Assembly (NCBI GenBank): GCA_032718475.1 | Contig: JAUCBJ010007407.1 | Location: 17,060-81,059 of the forward strand | DNA length: 64,000 nucleotides | Direction of reading: 5' to 3' | DNA from: Nemertoderma westbladi | Lineage: Eukaryota; Xenacoelomorpha; Nemertodermatida; Nemertodermatidae | In this document: one piece after another, positions 24,401 to 32,543 of the stretch | Numbering within the stretch: position 1 is the stretch's first letter | How the letters are laid out: the number at the start of each line of letters is the position of its first letter | The notes under the pieces: generated by a model | Seen by the model: the letters and a program-made list of their open reading frames with translations, nothing else | Told to the model about the DNA's origin: nothing | Database searches by the model: none | Translations under genes and position numbers: made by a program

Positions 24401-24858
24401 GTGCCTCCGTAAATCAAAGTTAAGCGATCGTACGCTAATTCGAAGGCGTCTGGTACACCAACAAAGGTCTCTGCCAAACGTTTGGGTTCTCCCGATAATG
24501 TTTGAAGCAGGTAATTAAATTTCTCCCTTGATGTAAAGGCGCACACAGAGATCTGAGATTCAATATAGTCGACGAAAGTGTGCCAATGTTTGGAGCTACC
24601 GGAAAACTTAGGTGGTTGTTGCACCGGTAGTCCTTGTCTCGCTGCGAATTTAGCTATTTCCTCGGCAACGTTCAAAGTTTCGCGTCCTGGGTTGGCAATC
24701 TGGCTGGTGTTCTCTCTTCTAGGCGCTTTTCTTTGATACGATGTGTTTGTCGATGGTATTGGTCTTTGCGGAACTTTAGGATTTCTATTGTGTTCGAATT
24801 CGGAATTTCTCGAACTGTCGGTGTGAACTTCCTCCAAGCGTTCCTCTATCTGGGCCAA
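18448..24858 (-). CDS. pol: BEL/Pao Gag-Pol polyprotein of element B (capsid domain through integrase)
   Basis: An open frame of 2,136 codons ends at TGA 18448-18450. In order it holds a DUF1759 capsid-like domain (from about residue 76, PKFSGSSKHWHTF) and zinc knuckles (about 317-385, including CWRCTQHGHVCKDC). The aspartic protease has the active-site motif LDSASSH (about 491). Reverse transcriptase has YVDD at about 1020-1023, and RNase H follows. A linker with DGQPD-type repeats precedes the integrase, which has an HHCC zinc region and catalytic residues in TGIDCFG, SDQGTNF and WERLIRSIK (about 1840, 1905, 1950). A DUF5641-like C-terminus ends it. The frame stays open upstream to a TAA at 24967-24969 and is in phase with the gag part, so translation probably begins in gag. 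The 24858 start is a non-ATG position and not a real initiation site. All catalytic motifs look intact. Confidence 0.93.
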   Translation of the reverse strand: MAQIEERLEEVHTDSSRNSEFEHNRNPKVPQRPIPSTNTSYQRKAPRRENTSQIANPGRETLNVAEEIAKFAARQGLPVQQPPKFSGSSKHWHTFVDYIESQISVCAFTSREKFNYLLQTLSGEPKRLAETFVGVPDAFELAYDRLTLIYGGTVSMAKSVIEELCKGGAITKPVDLLKLTDEIKNAITTLRSIGQLEYGNTPTVLLKIIGRLHHRLRREWRKIEYQREERGGFLKLEDVYLLISREAVVETRSNYTDQHIVAEGISLPSHNRQKQLTTSTKTATYATPTETRQFSDGSKVSAPIGIKQTRQQLSADFSGCQYCEQLGKRHTGHKLRGCRLFRELNSEERRLQIRPLDSCWRCTQHGHVCKDCPNTDTCHLCGRNHDALLHTDSHTPTIRFTREHPEAAAKCNNAYKTRESRTTPTFVTHIWDCFPEQSGSSGEEYEDEDIYSDEDEQPLIALLTPDQLKGFSVIPVKITGTKGSKRIYAILDSASSHSYVDEKVADVVTDLRQGKHLKYTVSSMHGQRAIPVTRVKLNLDTLLPRSQHSEKERSLLPFKDLTFAATKDFSNLLGPVPEQSLEDRKYFRHLGVPECPVNYRSVAMLIGTDQFNLHQVWETRPSVVVAGNAYACRIPIGWYTRAPVRTLDISDEEDDVQSTCSLLTTTSIHSFSPDIDYTTLRSTKHDNVTGTTCVANTISHRKQPIHKVSIEREKKTSQAEVPSTTDDNAGRLASLSTPITLTMPVDIDVDTLRNCQVEQAALDKELTEKTIRWLEQDTAEPGSYEPCMSEQEKQSLKIMEDTIHQTKDGHYEVGMLWRSQSPKLINNYPLALRRLHSIRQRLLKDEKAHLQYNTQMETYLTKGYAIRMTNPEIVTDQTYYLPHHYVRHPDKPDKVRVVNDCAALFEGMSLNSDLMDGPNMNNYLMGVIMRFRQRQVAFTCDVEAMFHQVRALERDRDSLRFLWYPDGDLSQPPATYQMQVCVFGARDSPNCTMYALKQTARDQKHMYDPEVIRIVERDFYVDDGLQSCDTVESAITVAHQLRDCLAGGGFNLTKFASNSTELVNSFETTERGGGDIDLEFEPLPTTKVLGLFWDPNTDNFRVKVKLDAEGDSLTKRSCLSKLSRLFDPLGFISPIILQARIYMRSIWKDGLTWDEPISSEQVDLWKTWEAQLSSLEDYSIPRVYFPLQTTFPDNLELHCFSDASDNGFGVTAYLRRQVDSDEFDVSLITSKAKTMPTKYMTTPRAELQAATLSTTIVNLIQTELQSSLQIFYWTDATLVLFYINNDTLEFKTFVANRRAEILDRSIKEDWRHCPGPQNPADIASRGMMPEEFCKPENKKFWQHGPQFLQRATQHWPPLYDNKSNTIPKDAEIKKPKKGKAKKKTTAKLKKKPKAKWKNITHKVRAGRLASLSQPDVSPDGQPDMLPDVSPDGQPDVSPDGQPDMLLDGQPDTLLDGQPDTLLDGQPDILPDMSLDVSPDVPRNILPDISQDVLPDISNVATHSKAAVSLLEQPSIDKLPNLTPLSNHKYSETSCITDVGSTYANVNTGVTLRSRDIPTLQPTVRPGINIGTKINLPKPSDPIKLKPPLGIDAQSTDNQGKKTKKDKLLVDPDGSTVNKGILTGGLVGPSSKTKPSKFSIDLPDDVTNTYVDRIVNLTDSWTKACRKLAWIVRFVQYVKGKRDFTRRLTLTEIDRCEIKLIRHYQLRYFAREFTSISQGQPIKSSPILSWSPIIYNGLICHKSRLQNIDFNTDFRYPIIIPQHHELQRAMILDAHLHLKQAGRHHCLSYLRTRFVLIRPSKALSSVTRMCIICKKVHSRISTQEMSELPQARLQAFRPPFTETGIDCFGPIHTKRGHILVKRWGLIFTCMSSRAVHIERVMDLSTNAFILALWRFIARRGLVTCLYSDQGTNFVGARNEIARAFKKLDHDQISNELRPYKIVWKFNPPDSPWRGGVWERLIRSIKTAMAKVIPVNHILTDDQLTTLFVEIEAILNIRPIVLVPDDKQSQFALTPAHLLMQAPTTLTPISIPIEGDSYGRKAWKITQLLANKFWEIWQNHYLPSISARTTWYNKTRALRAGDHVLLAEVNLKRSFWITGVILDTHPSMDGVTRTVTVRTIDGRTVDRPTQRLVLLEET
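20380..20630 (-). repeat. 24-bp in-frame repeats in the pol linker of element B
   Basis: About ten 8-codon units encode variants of DGQPDMLP/DGQPDTLL, between RNase H and integrase. The units are multiples of three bases, so the frame is kept. The encoded stretch is acidic and Pro-rich, probably a flexible linker. Confidence 0.85.
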
Positions 24859-24966
24859 CTTGTTGACAACTGGTCTCAGAATGTCGGCAAATTGTTGGGT
24901 ACTGATCGCGTCCGTTGGTTGTAACGCCCTTTGTATTGGTGTATTTTGTGGAGGATTATCGATAAA

Positions 24967-27132
24967 TTAATTATCTGAACGCTCATGTTTACATTCGTCG
25001 GCCGCTCCTGTTCTAAATACCTCGCATTCCGGGTAATCCGACTCGCTTGAAGTACTACTATCACCTGGATACAGTGGTCGACGTGCTCGTGTCCGTTGCG
25101 TCGTTCGAATTTTAACATTCCGCTTCGGAACATCGTCTACTGGTCTCCGTTGTTCGGTAGGCTCGCAGGTCTTCCTCGAAGTCGTAGATTGCGATGTAAA
25201 CTGGTTAAATGGTCGAGTATCCACTGGTCTCCGTTGTTCGGTAGGCTCGCAGGTCTTCCTCGAAGTCGTAGATTGCGATGTAAACTGGTTAAGCGGTCGC
25301 GTATCCACTGGTCTCCATTGTTCGGTAGGCTCACAGGTCTTCCTCGAAGTCGTAGATTGCGATGTAAACTGAATCGTTGGTCGCGTAATGGCGTTTGAGT
25401 CCAAAGTCCTCGTAGGTCTAAACACAGTTGGGTTTACGTTGTGCGTGACCGGTTTTGGTGTCGACGGTTGACTCACCTGTTTAGTCGTCATTAATGCAGG
25501 TCCGACTAATAAACTACTACGATCCGTTATTGGCGGATTACTTACCTTGACCTTTGGAATAGGCGATGATGTTACTCTCGGCGGTACAAATTTGTCCGGA
25601 ATAACATACCTGTGTTCCATCGCATCATGTATAGGAGATATACTGCCACTACCAGCAATCAAAACAGGTCTTTTATTCGTAATTGGTGCGAACATTGGAG
25701 TTACTTGCGGAAATCGTTGACATAAGTCTTTAACCAATTCCCATTCTCGCTCAGGTGCTCCTACGCTTCCTTCCTTCATTCGTTCCTGAATTTGACGGTG
25801 TCTTACCTCTAACTGGTCTAGATCGTGTCCGTCTCGAGATCTCATCGATCGATCGCGGGCTTGTAGATCCAGATCTTCCTTAGCGTTGGCTAATTCTCTC
25901 GCCTTCTTCTCGAGTTCGAAATGAAGTTTAACTTCCTTCTCGCGTTGTTCCGTCTGTTGTTGTTGCGCCTCGAACTCCGCTAGTCGTATAGCTGATTGAG
26001 CCTTTATTTGCCGTTTTTTCATTTCGGCTCTCGCTTCTGAAACTAGCCTTTGTCGCTCTAACTCGGCCGCTGCCGCCGCCGCCGCCGCTTGTCGCTCTAA
26101 CTCAGCCGCTGCTGCTGCCGCCGCTTGTTGTGCAATGTCCAACTCTAACTTTTCCATCTCGGCTGCTTCCAACTCGGCTTGTTCTTGCAGATGAGAGATT
26201 CTCGCAACATTTGCGACGCGTAGTTTCTCTTCCTCTACAGCTGCTTGTACCGTCAGCAGTTGAGTTTGTTCCTCAATTTCTCGTTGTTGTCTGTAGTACT
26301 GTTGTAGCTGTCGAGAAATTTCTGACGTCGCTATACTTACCTCGCCAATTTTGCTGCGAATACTCACTAATGATTGGTCCAGTATTCCCGGTGCCGGTTC
26401 GATTTGTACGGGTGAAGTTTCCCTCGTATATTCCGGCACGGTTTCCAAATCGCCGACGTCTTCGCCGCACATACGTAAGTGATCCGTCAGATGTTTCAAT
26501 TGTCCATCCAGTCGGTACAGTTCCTGTTCTTCCTCGGGCTGTAATAACTCGTCGGAAACCGACTCACCTAGCAACTGGTCCGCTTGTTCCTGTTGTATCT
26601 GTCTAACGGTCGTCTTAAACTGAATCAGTTTCTCCCTAGCGATCATTAATTTCTCGAGGATTCTAAACTGTGTGTCCATATCCGGTCTCTGTCTAGCTAG
26701 ATCTTGTAGACCAATTAGATTATCTACGGACTAATGTACTTTACTCTGTACTCTAACCTGGAGGGTGTAGAACTCAAACCGAGACATCGGAGCGGTCAAC
26801 TCGTCTAATATGCGTTGGCCTTCTCCAATACTCCTGGTAATATGCGCCATGTATCCTCCGACGCTTCTAACCACACTTTCCTGGCTTCCTACTGAACTTA
26901 CCATGTCCGTTTCTCTATGTCTAGGTTGCGGGACCGTTAGAAAATCCTCAGTCCTGCCGTCGCCTCGTACTACGGCATCCGGTACTCCCGTTGGATGTAC
27001 TGGTGACGCGCACGGAGTAGGTTCGGTAGGCTCATGAGTCTTCCCCTGTGGTTCTTCCGCTTCTGACTTATCCGTGTTACATGAGTCATAGTCGGTTTGT
27101 GTATTCTTCGTATAGTCTTATTTGTCACTCAT
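24967..27132 (-). pseudogene. gag: N-terminal Gag region of element B with three in-frame stops
   Basis: The frame starts at ATG 27130-27132 (MSDK). It meets TAA at 27118-27120, TAG at 26731-26733 and TAA at 24967-24969, all in one phase that continues without frameshift into pol, about 2,895 codons in all. The protein has a Ser/Thr/Pro-rich start, a Gln/Glu-rich coiled coil with two poly-Ala blocks (about 26050-26130), and three 28-residue repeats near the end. In element C the equivalent region is one open frame with the capsid domain. The stops are therefore either mutations or sites of readthrough; their contexts do not resemble the known CARYYA readthrough signal. Longest uninterrupted piece: 570 codons from ATG 26679. 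Confidence 0.8.
25137..25375 (-). repeat. Three 84-bp tandem repeats in gag of element B
   Basis: The units each encode about 28 residues containing QFTSQSTTSRKTCEPTEQ. They are spaced exactly 84 bp apart (motif copies at 25158, 25242, 25326). The third unit has a few substitutions. Each unit contains one copy of the element-wide GGCTCGC.GGTCTTCC motif. Confidence 0.9.
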
Positions 27133-27940
27133 TTCGGTAGTTGTAAGTCAAGTAAAGTGAGTGTCAAAGTATCAAACTTACCGTATTTATATCAAAACGG
27201 TATTAATTACAGTCATATAAAATTAGCCTACCGGCCGATTTTATAGCAGATGGATAAAATTAGCCAAGCGGCCAATTTTACAGCAAATAAATGTCACGGA
27301 ATAAGTATATAATAAAATTAGCCTAGCGGCCAATTTTATAACAAATAAATCGGATAACGATATACGTTATCAAAAGGTAGATTAAATACAATAATACGGA
27401 CTAATTCAGCAATAAACAAAGAAATCGTACGGAATGCATAAATACTTGAGACAGTGGAACCCACAATAATTTTAACTAATACGGTAATGCCTAACTGATT
27501 TATGCAACTTTTCGAACTCACCCCCTCCAATGATTCTCCAGAAAAACAGATTCCCAGATACAAACCGGACGTGAACCTTTCCGTTTCCAGCGTTGCGGAC
27601 GAAGTGCGATTTTCCCAACCAAAGTTGTTGAGTTATCTATCTCCCAAACTTGCTAAACACGGTCTTGCTCTCGTTACAGTCTAGAAATGAGCTCTGAATC
27701 CTGAAAAACAAAAGAGTTAGGTTTTACTTTACAAAAATTTTGTACCGGTACAATATGGTATTTAAACCCTTTTTGAACACCGGTATTCAATTCCAAATAT
27801 TTTACACGCGGTTCAAATCAAAATTTTTATTTCAAAATATTAGCACTTAGCTTATCAAATATAAACTTTTACCTCAAAATACAAAATTTTCAAATAACTT
27901 TAGTCCTACCGAACCGTAGTTCAGTAAAACATATTCCTAC
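27133..27940 (-). other. 5' leader of element B; primer site not recognised
   Basis: The leader lies between the 5' LTR and the gag ATG. Several copies of AAAATTAGCC(T/A)..CGGCCAATTTTA with small inverted repeats occur at about 27215-27340. The base next to the LTR starts GTAGGAATATG in element orientation. It does not begin with TGG, so the tRNA primer cannot be named. No gene. Confidence 0.6.
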
Positions 27941-28192
27941 TATGCGAAGAGACAGTAACAAAATACCCTGCAATATCCTACTGTAAAGTTTGTGAATCAA
28001 ATCATAAATCCGACCTTCTCACCAAAACAATAAACTCTAAGTAAGCGAATATATATATTGCAGTATTTTGTCTCTTATAACCGGTGAGGCAGAAAACAGT
28101 CTACGAACGGACAAACTTCGATAAAACAAAATCCCGCGCAGCGAATCCTAAAATTAGGCTGACTCACTGACGGACTAAGGGCGCTCGTATAC

Positions 28193-28220
28193 CTTGCCGC
28201 GGTGTGATTTATATGGTTGG
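28193..28220 (-). promoter_or_regulatory. Core promoter block of the element B 5' LTR
   Basis: It is identical to the block at 13617-13644 and is preserved in the older LTR at 982-1006. This is the copy expected to drive the element. Confidence 0.5.
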
Positions 28221-29616
28221 GATAGAGAAATGCTAGCTAGGTGCAGAGATGTCTAACTAGCGGGCAAAGCGCAGTACAGACAAAAGTTAATTTTATATAT
28301 TTTGAGGTGTAAATAATTTCTAACGCGCGTGTGTCTTGATTCTAAACAGTCAAAGTCAGTTTTGCTCCTTCACATATATAATTACTGGGTCCGGTGTGCA
28401 TTTTACAAATATTCTAATTTTGTAACTTGTAGGTCCAATACTCACGAATGATAAGGCTCCTTCCCCTTTCGTGTATTTCCAGGACTCAAATTCAGGCATA
28501 AGGTTAATACTACGCCCAGAATTCGGCAATTTAATTTACCAGGTCCCTAATACTAAGAAGAAATGTGTTAGTTTACTACAGTAGGCGTACAGTTACTAAT
28601 AGCTAGCCTGGTTTTCTTATCTAGAATTTTGGTTGCCTAGATGAGCAGGGCAACTTCCTAACAGAATGTTGGCGGGGACACGGTAGATGTTAGTATCCCT
28701 AATAGCCTCAATTTATTTTGCGCCTAGTTGTAAACTGCCCTACCGCCTGAATGGTACAATCCTAATTCAGGTAAAACACAGTAACCCTTCTGGCCTACAA
28801 GTTCTAATGCAATGGACACCGTTGTACTACAAACAGTCGCCGACGCACCTATACTTAGCAAGAGTTAGGCGTACAGTTTGCTGCACCCTACCAATGTGTA
28901 TGCCTTGTACCGGTGTGCCTGCGTCCTATCTGTGTACTAGAATCTCTGCCTGATCTCCTCTCCCCCGTAGGAATATGAAGGTCTACTGCGGGTTTTTCTC
29001 TGAATTAAGACAGTACGGTCCCTAGATGTAATTTTTTAGCGCACAGCGTGTCACTACCTCTACCTTCGATCTTTGGTCTTACACTTAGGTAGCAAGGCAT
29101 TGAACGCTGTCTAACCTTCAGGCGATGGGCGAATAACTCAAGAATGATATTGCGGGTTGTCTCCTCCTACATTCCTCAGATGTTCCCGTTCATTGCTGGG
29201 GTCCGATGTTTAGCCTGCCATCCTGTCCCTTAGTTGGGTTCACCGTGGTGAAGCATAGTAAAACAGATAGGAAAAGGGCAGATGTAACAAGTATTTCTAA
29301 CTTTTATTACAGAATTAAACAATAACTATTATACAATAAATGTAACAAGAGTGAAGATAGATAGATAGAAAGAGATAACTAATGAACGAAATCGCACCTT
29401 TTATAGCAAATTTGTGCTGCAATCAATCGAGAAAATTCTCGATTGTTCTATGAGTTCTAATAGGTTTTTAAAGATAACTATTGGTCCAGCCAATATATAA
29501 CTTGCACGACATTGGTTACTATCTAATAACTGCAATCCCATTGGTTAATCTACTTCGAGCAAATGCAATTTAATGCGGTTAATTTAAATGAGTTGAAACT
29601 CTGCACAAAAAATAAT

Positions 29617-29693
29617 TCGCACCTACAAGGATTCGAACTCAATACCTACTACATATAATTTCCAACGCTTTACCGACTGAGCTACTGAACCAC
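29617..29693 (-). other. tRNA-like sequence with A and B boxes inside the B 5' LTR
   Basis: It is the same as at 15046-15122, with one substitution next to the B box. The A box is at 29673-29684 and the B box at 29629-29638. It lies upstream of the TATA block in element orientation. Confidence 0.65.
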
Positions 29694-29828
29694 TTGAATA
29701 ATCATCGTACAAATAGATATAGTAAATACAAATGAGGACTTAATGTAGTCTTTTATAGCAAAGTTAATTCGAACAAAATAAAATTTTGAAAATCCACGGC
29801 ATTTATGAGAATATAATTCTATATTAAC

Positions 29829-30462
29829 TTTTAAAAATAATTTTAGTCATGTTCAATGAATCATTAATACAAGGAATTCCAAATAATGAAGTGCTACGGC
29901 TACCATAGTACTGGCATTACTAACGAGCTGACACGCCGTCTTCAGGGAGTGGAGTTTCAATACTGGAGTTACTCAACATAGTACTGGCATGGCCTACTAC
30001 TGTATATATACGGCCTAACATGTTGTCGATTTGGCCTTAAAAAAAGAGGCAGGTATTTTTTACACTATTTTGATATTTTGATATGGGGAGAGTTCTATAA
30101 ATTTTCATTTGCTGCAATTTACTCAATGGACGTAATTGAAGTCTCTTCGTTAAGCAAGATACTAAATTTTATGGTAGCTAGTGTTTTAGATAGGTTTAGC
30201 TAGTAATTTCGACACTGGTTCCGATATCCTACTTCCTTCTATAAATATTTTGTAGTAGCTAGTTCTTATTACTATTTGTATAGAAAATGTTCCAGAGCAA
30301 GTTAGCTATTCATTTTAAGAAAAAATCACGTTCTAGAACGAATATTTTTTGTTCTAGAACATTTTTTAGAAAAAAATCTAGATTCTATTTGAAACGCATG
30401 TAATCGTTCTAAAACGTGTTTAAAATCAATAAAAAAAAAATTTCAAAATTTTAATTTTGACC
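29829..30462. other. AT-rich flank without genes
   Basis: No ORF of interest. It holds a cluster of GTTCTAGAACG/CGTTCTAAAACG-type palindromes (about 30328-30418, built on TTCTAGAA) and A-runs. It forms the left flank of a Gypsy remnant. Confidence 0.5.
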
Positions 30463-30492
30463 ATTCCAATCTGTCTCCACCGATCTATTCAC
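30463..30492 (+). pseudogene. Gypsy integrase, left part, split by LINE E
   Basis: CCATTCCAATCTGTCTCCACC and the following GATCTATTCAC read PFQSVSTDLFT. This joins in phase with the frame after the second GATCTATTCAC at 32544. PFQ.V.TDLF is the usual start of the Ty3/Gypsy integrase core and carries its first Asp. Only this short piece is left of the LINE; DNA further left has a stop in the same frame. Confidence 0.7.
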
Positions 30493-32543
30493 TACTAGGA
30501 TCGGCATGCTGCATTGCAGCTGCATTTTTAAGAATGCTGTGCCGGCTTGTCAACAAAATTGCACCGCCACAACTCCCTATCACCCATGACATTTGCTAGA
30601 TCATCCGCATCTTTAAGGCCAGTGTCCTTTAAGATGCGTCTCAAGAAAGTCATGGGCTGTCCACCATGCTTATTCACTCCATGAGGCTGCCAAAGTACAA
30701 GATTATGCACTGGCTGATCCTCACGGCGAAAGCAATGTCCTGCAAAGCGGAGGCGATTTTGTTCTAGTGTCAAGCTTGGGGGAACCAATGAGACACCTCC
30801 AATGTTATATAGTGTCTGGTTGGATATGTGTGCATTGTACTTGACACAATGAACCCGGCGTAGCATTCTTGTGAATGTGCCATCCAGAGATTTGGTGTCC
30901 TCAGCAGTTAGAGCCCAGCATGGACTCCCGTAGAGGAGTACTGGAACTACTGCTGCTCTAAATAATCGGACCTTAAGTTTCCGATTAATTCTCGGTGACT
31001 TCCAAATCCTGGAAAGCCTATTCAAGGCTGCCCATGCCTTTCCCTTACGTATTCGAAGGTCCTTGAACATCCTTACGTATTCTGACTTCCGGATCCATGA
31101 TCCCAGGTAACAGAAGTCGTCCACATGCTCAAGCATACCATCCTTTGAGCTTATGCTCATCCGATCAGAGACTTGCTGAGGACTTTCAAAGTTAACTGTC
31201 AGAATTTTGGTCTTTCTGGAGTTAATAAAAAGACCAACACTAGAAGCAGCATGTTCTAATGAGCTGAGGAGCCGTTGGGCTCCCTCTAATGATTCTGAGA
31301 GTACTCCTAAGTCATCAGCAAAGTCTAGATCAGTTAGGTACTTGGCAGGATTTCCTCGACTTCTGGAGCCAGTAGGTGGAGTTATCATCACACCATCATC
31401 ATTATAATGATCTAAGGACATGCGTAGAACATAGTCAACCACAATAATGAACAAGAATGGTGCAAGTGTGTCTCCTTGGAGGACGCCCCATAACACTTCA
31501 AATGGTTCTGTGTCACCGTCAACAGTAGACACAAATGTTGTCGAACCATCGTATACTGATCTGATTGCTGCAATAATTTCATCAGGAATCCCATATAATG
31601 AAAGTATGCTGAACATACATGAGCGAGAGACTGAATCAAAGGCCTTGAAGAAGTCAACAAAGATAACAGTCAGATGCCTGTCTTTCTTTTTTGATAACTC
31701 TTCAATTATCCTTCTAAGTGCCAAAATGGGCTCCATGGTCCCACGACCTTTACGGAACCCATTCTGATTTCCACGGAGCAGTCTCTCAATGGGATCCCTG
31801 ATGCGATTTAATAGAATCCTATTGTATAGCTTTGCAGCAATCGAGATCAATGAGATTCCCCGAAAAGAACCATAGAGTGTTAGGTTGCCCTTCTTGGGAA
31901 CTGGCACCAACTTATTTGTTTTCATTTCTTGTGGGACTCTTGTTGTTCGGTACATGTCTACTATGATGGGATAGATGAGCTTTAAACACTCAGGTATTTT
32001 AAAGACCTCAGGGGGAACACCATCTACTCCACTGGCACGATTGGTCTTAATGCTCTTTGCAGCAGCCTTCACTTCTGCAAAAGAGATATCGCCAATGGGA
32101 ATATCTGGGAGTACAGACTCAGACACTTTTACTTCTATAAAGTTATCAGGCAATACCCTGTCATTATTGAGGAGCTTTTCAAAGTGGGCTTTCCAACCAT
32201 TGAGGCGATCGGCCGGTGATTCAGCCTTAACCTTGGTGGTTGGTTGGCTTTTCCGCCCAGTAAGCAGATTGATCGATTTCCATGCCTGGGATGATTGCCT
32301 GCTGTCGTCAACCTGTTGGTTTATTAGCTCCTGTAGATTAGCAGAGTACTGCCTGTTCAGGGACCTAGATGCAGCCTTAACTGCATTCTTGGCCGCTGTA
32401 GTCTGTTTGAGTCGGGACTCTTTCTGCGCCTTATGAAGGTCATTTCGGCACTTCTGAATTTTGTTGTCAGTCCAGGGGGCCCTTTTCCTGTTTCGAGGGT
32501 ATACAGGAACTGTTTCTGCAGCTGCTAACTTAACTGCTTCACT
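30493..32543 (-). mobile_element. LINE E, 5'-truncated non-LTR retrotransposon with 11-bp target duplication
   Basis: GATCTATTCAC occurs at 30482-30492 and 32544-32554, flanking exactly the LINE sequence. This marks a single insertion into the Gypsy integrase. The 5' end is cut inside the ORF, as expected for incomplete target-primed reverse transcription. The 3' UTR is only 35 bp and has no poly-A, a pattern known from RTE-like LINEs. Confidence 0.88.
30528..32543 (-). CDS. Reverse transcriptase ORF of LINE E (5'-truncated, otherwise open)
   Basis: The frame is open from the truncation point to a TAA at 30528-30530. The N-terminal Lys/Arg/Gln-rich linker (about 32540-32160) precedes reverse transcriptase with FRGISLI, NQNGFRKGRGT, VDFFKAFDSV and FADD, the last at about residues 278-281 counted from Met 32153. 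A C-terminal region with several Trp and Arg follows. The endonuclease is missing because of truncation. GVLQGDTLAP and the very short 3' UTR suggest an RTE-type clade, not proven. No stop or frameshift is seen in about 670 codons, so the insertion is young. Confidence 0.88.
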   Translation of the reverse strand, partial: SEAVKLAAAETVPVYPRNRKRAPWTDNKIQKCRNDLHKAQKESRLKQTTAAKNAVKAASRSLNRQYSANLQELINQQVDDSRQSSQAWKSINLLTGRKSQPTTKVKAESPADRLNGWKAHFEKLLNNDRVLPDNFIEVKVSESVLPDIPIGDISFAEVKAAAKSIKTNRASGVDGVPPEVFKIPECLKLIYPIIVDMYRTTRVPQEMKTNKLVPVPKKGNLTLYGSFRGISLISIAAKLYNRILLNRIRDPIERLLRGNQNGFRKGRGTMEPILALRRIIEELSKKKDRHLTVIFVDFFKAFDSVSRSCMFSILSLYGIPDEIIAAIRSVYDGSTTFVSTVDGDTEPFEVLWGVLQGDTLAPFLFIIVVDYVLRMSLDHYNDDGVMITPPTGSRSRGNPAKYLTDLDFADDLGVLSESLEGAQRLLSSLEHAASSVGLFINSRKTKILTVNFESPQQVSDRMSISSKDGMLEHVDDFCYLGSWIRKSEYVRMFKDLRIRKGKAWAALNRLSRIWKSPRINRKLKVRLFRAAVVPVLLYGSPCWALTAEDTKSLDGTFTRMLRRVHCVKYNAHISNQTLYNIGGVSLVPPSLTLEQNRLRFAGHCFRREDQPVHNLVLWQPHGVNKHGGQPMTFLRRILKDTGLKDADDLANVMGDRELWRCNFVDKPAQHS

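Larger units (their letters stand above)
15580..27044 (-). repeat. Nine dispersed copies of a GGAAGACTYGCGAGCC motif through element B
   Basis: In element orientation the consensus is GGAAGACTYGCGAGCCT. Copies are at about 15580-15600, 16094-16116, 18094-18113, 20624-20643, 22654-22671, 25158-25175, 25242-25259, 25326-25343 and 27027-27044. Three are outside any ORF. Two are in pol, read as GRLASLS, and four in gag, read in a different codon phase as RKTCEPTE or GKTHEPTE. Conservation across two phases and non-coding DNA points to the nucleic acid, not the peptide, as the conserved thing. The copy at 22654 is the least similar. Confidence 0.8.
27941..29823 (-). repeat. 5' LTR of element B
   Basis: It is the partner of 13365-15252, with the same TATAGAAT...CGCATA ends. 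It lacks a 5-base TTGTA stretch present in the other copy near the tRNA-like segment. Transcription of the element would start here, probably near the TATA block at 28193-28220. Confidence 0.92.
13360..29828 (-). mobile_element. BEL/Pao LTR retrotransposon, element B (complete outline)
   Basis: Two near-identical LTRs (13365-15252 and 27941-29823) flank a minus-strand interior in the order gag, pol, accessory ORF. The 5-bp target duplication TTAAC is at 13360-13364 and 29824-29828. The LTRs differ by about a dozen substitutions and one 5-bp indel (1,888 against 1,883 bp), so the insertion is fairly recent. At about 16.5 kb it is very long for BEL/Pao. The termini are TA...TA, not TG...CA. The gag frame carries three stops and the accessory ORF two frameshifts and one stop; pol is intact. 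Confidence 0.92.

Noticed and set aside
18448-27132. Variant genetic code with TAA/TAG as glutamine
   Set aside because: The 2,136-codon pol frame uses CAA and CAG for Gln and contains no TAA or TAG; a reassigned code would show many. The isolated stops are better explained by mutation or readthrough.
27900-27940. Standard TGG primer-binding site next to the 5' LTRs of B and C
   Set aside because: Neither leader starts with TGG or an obvious match to a tRNA 3' end (they begin GTAGGAAT and GTAACAGT), so none is annotated.
14111-28953. 88-codon ORF present in both LTRs of element B (14111-14377 and 28687-28953)
   Set aside because: Its duplication follows from LTR identity; it is antisense to the element and has no recognisable domain.
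15046-29693. Functional tRNA genes in the B LTRs
   Set aside because: Only the A and B boxes are convincing; acceptor, anticodon and T stems mispair. Kept as tRNA-like sequence.
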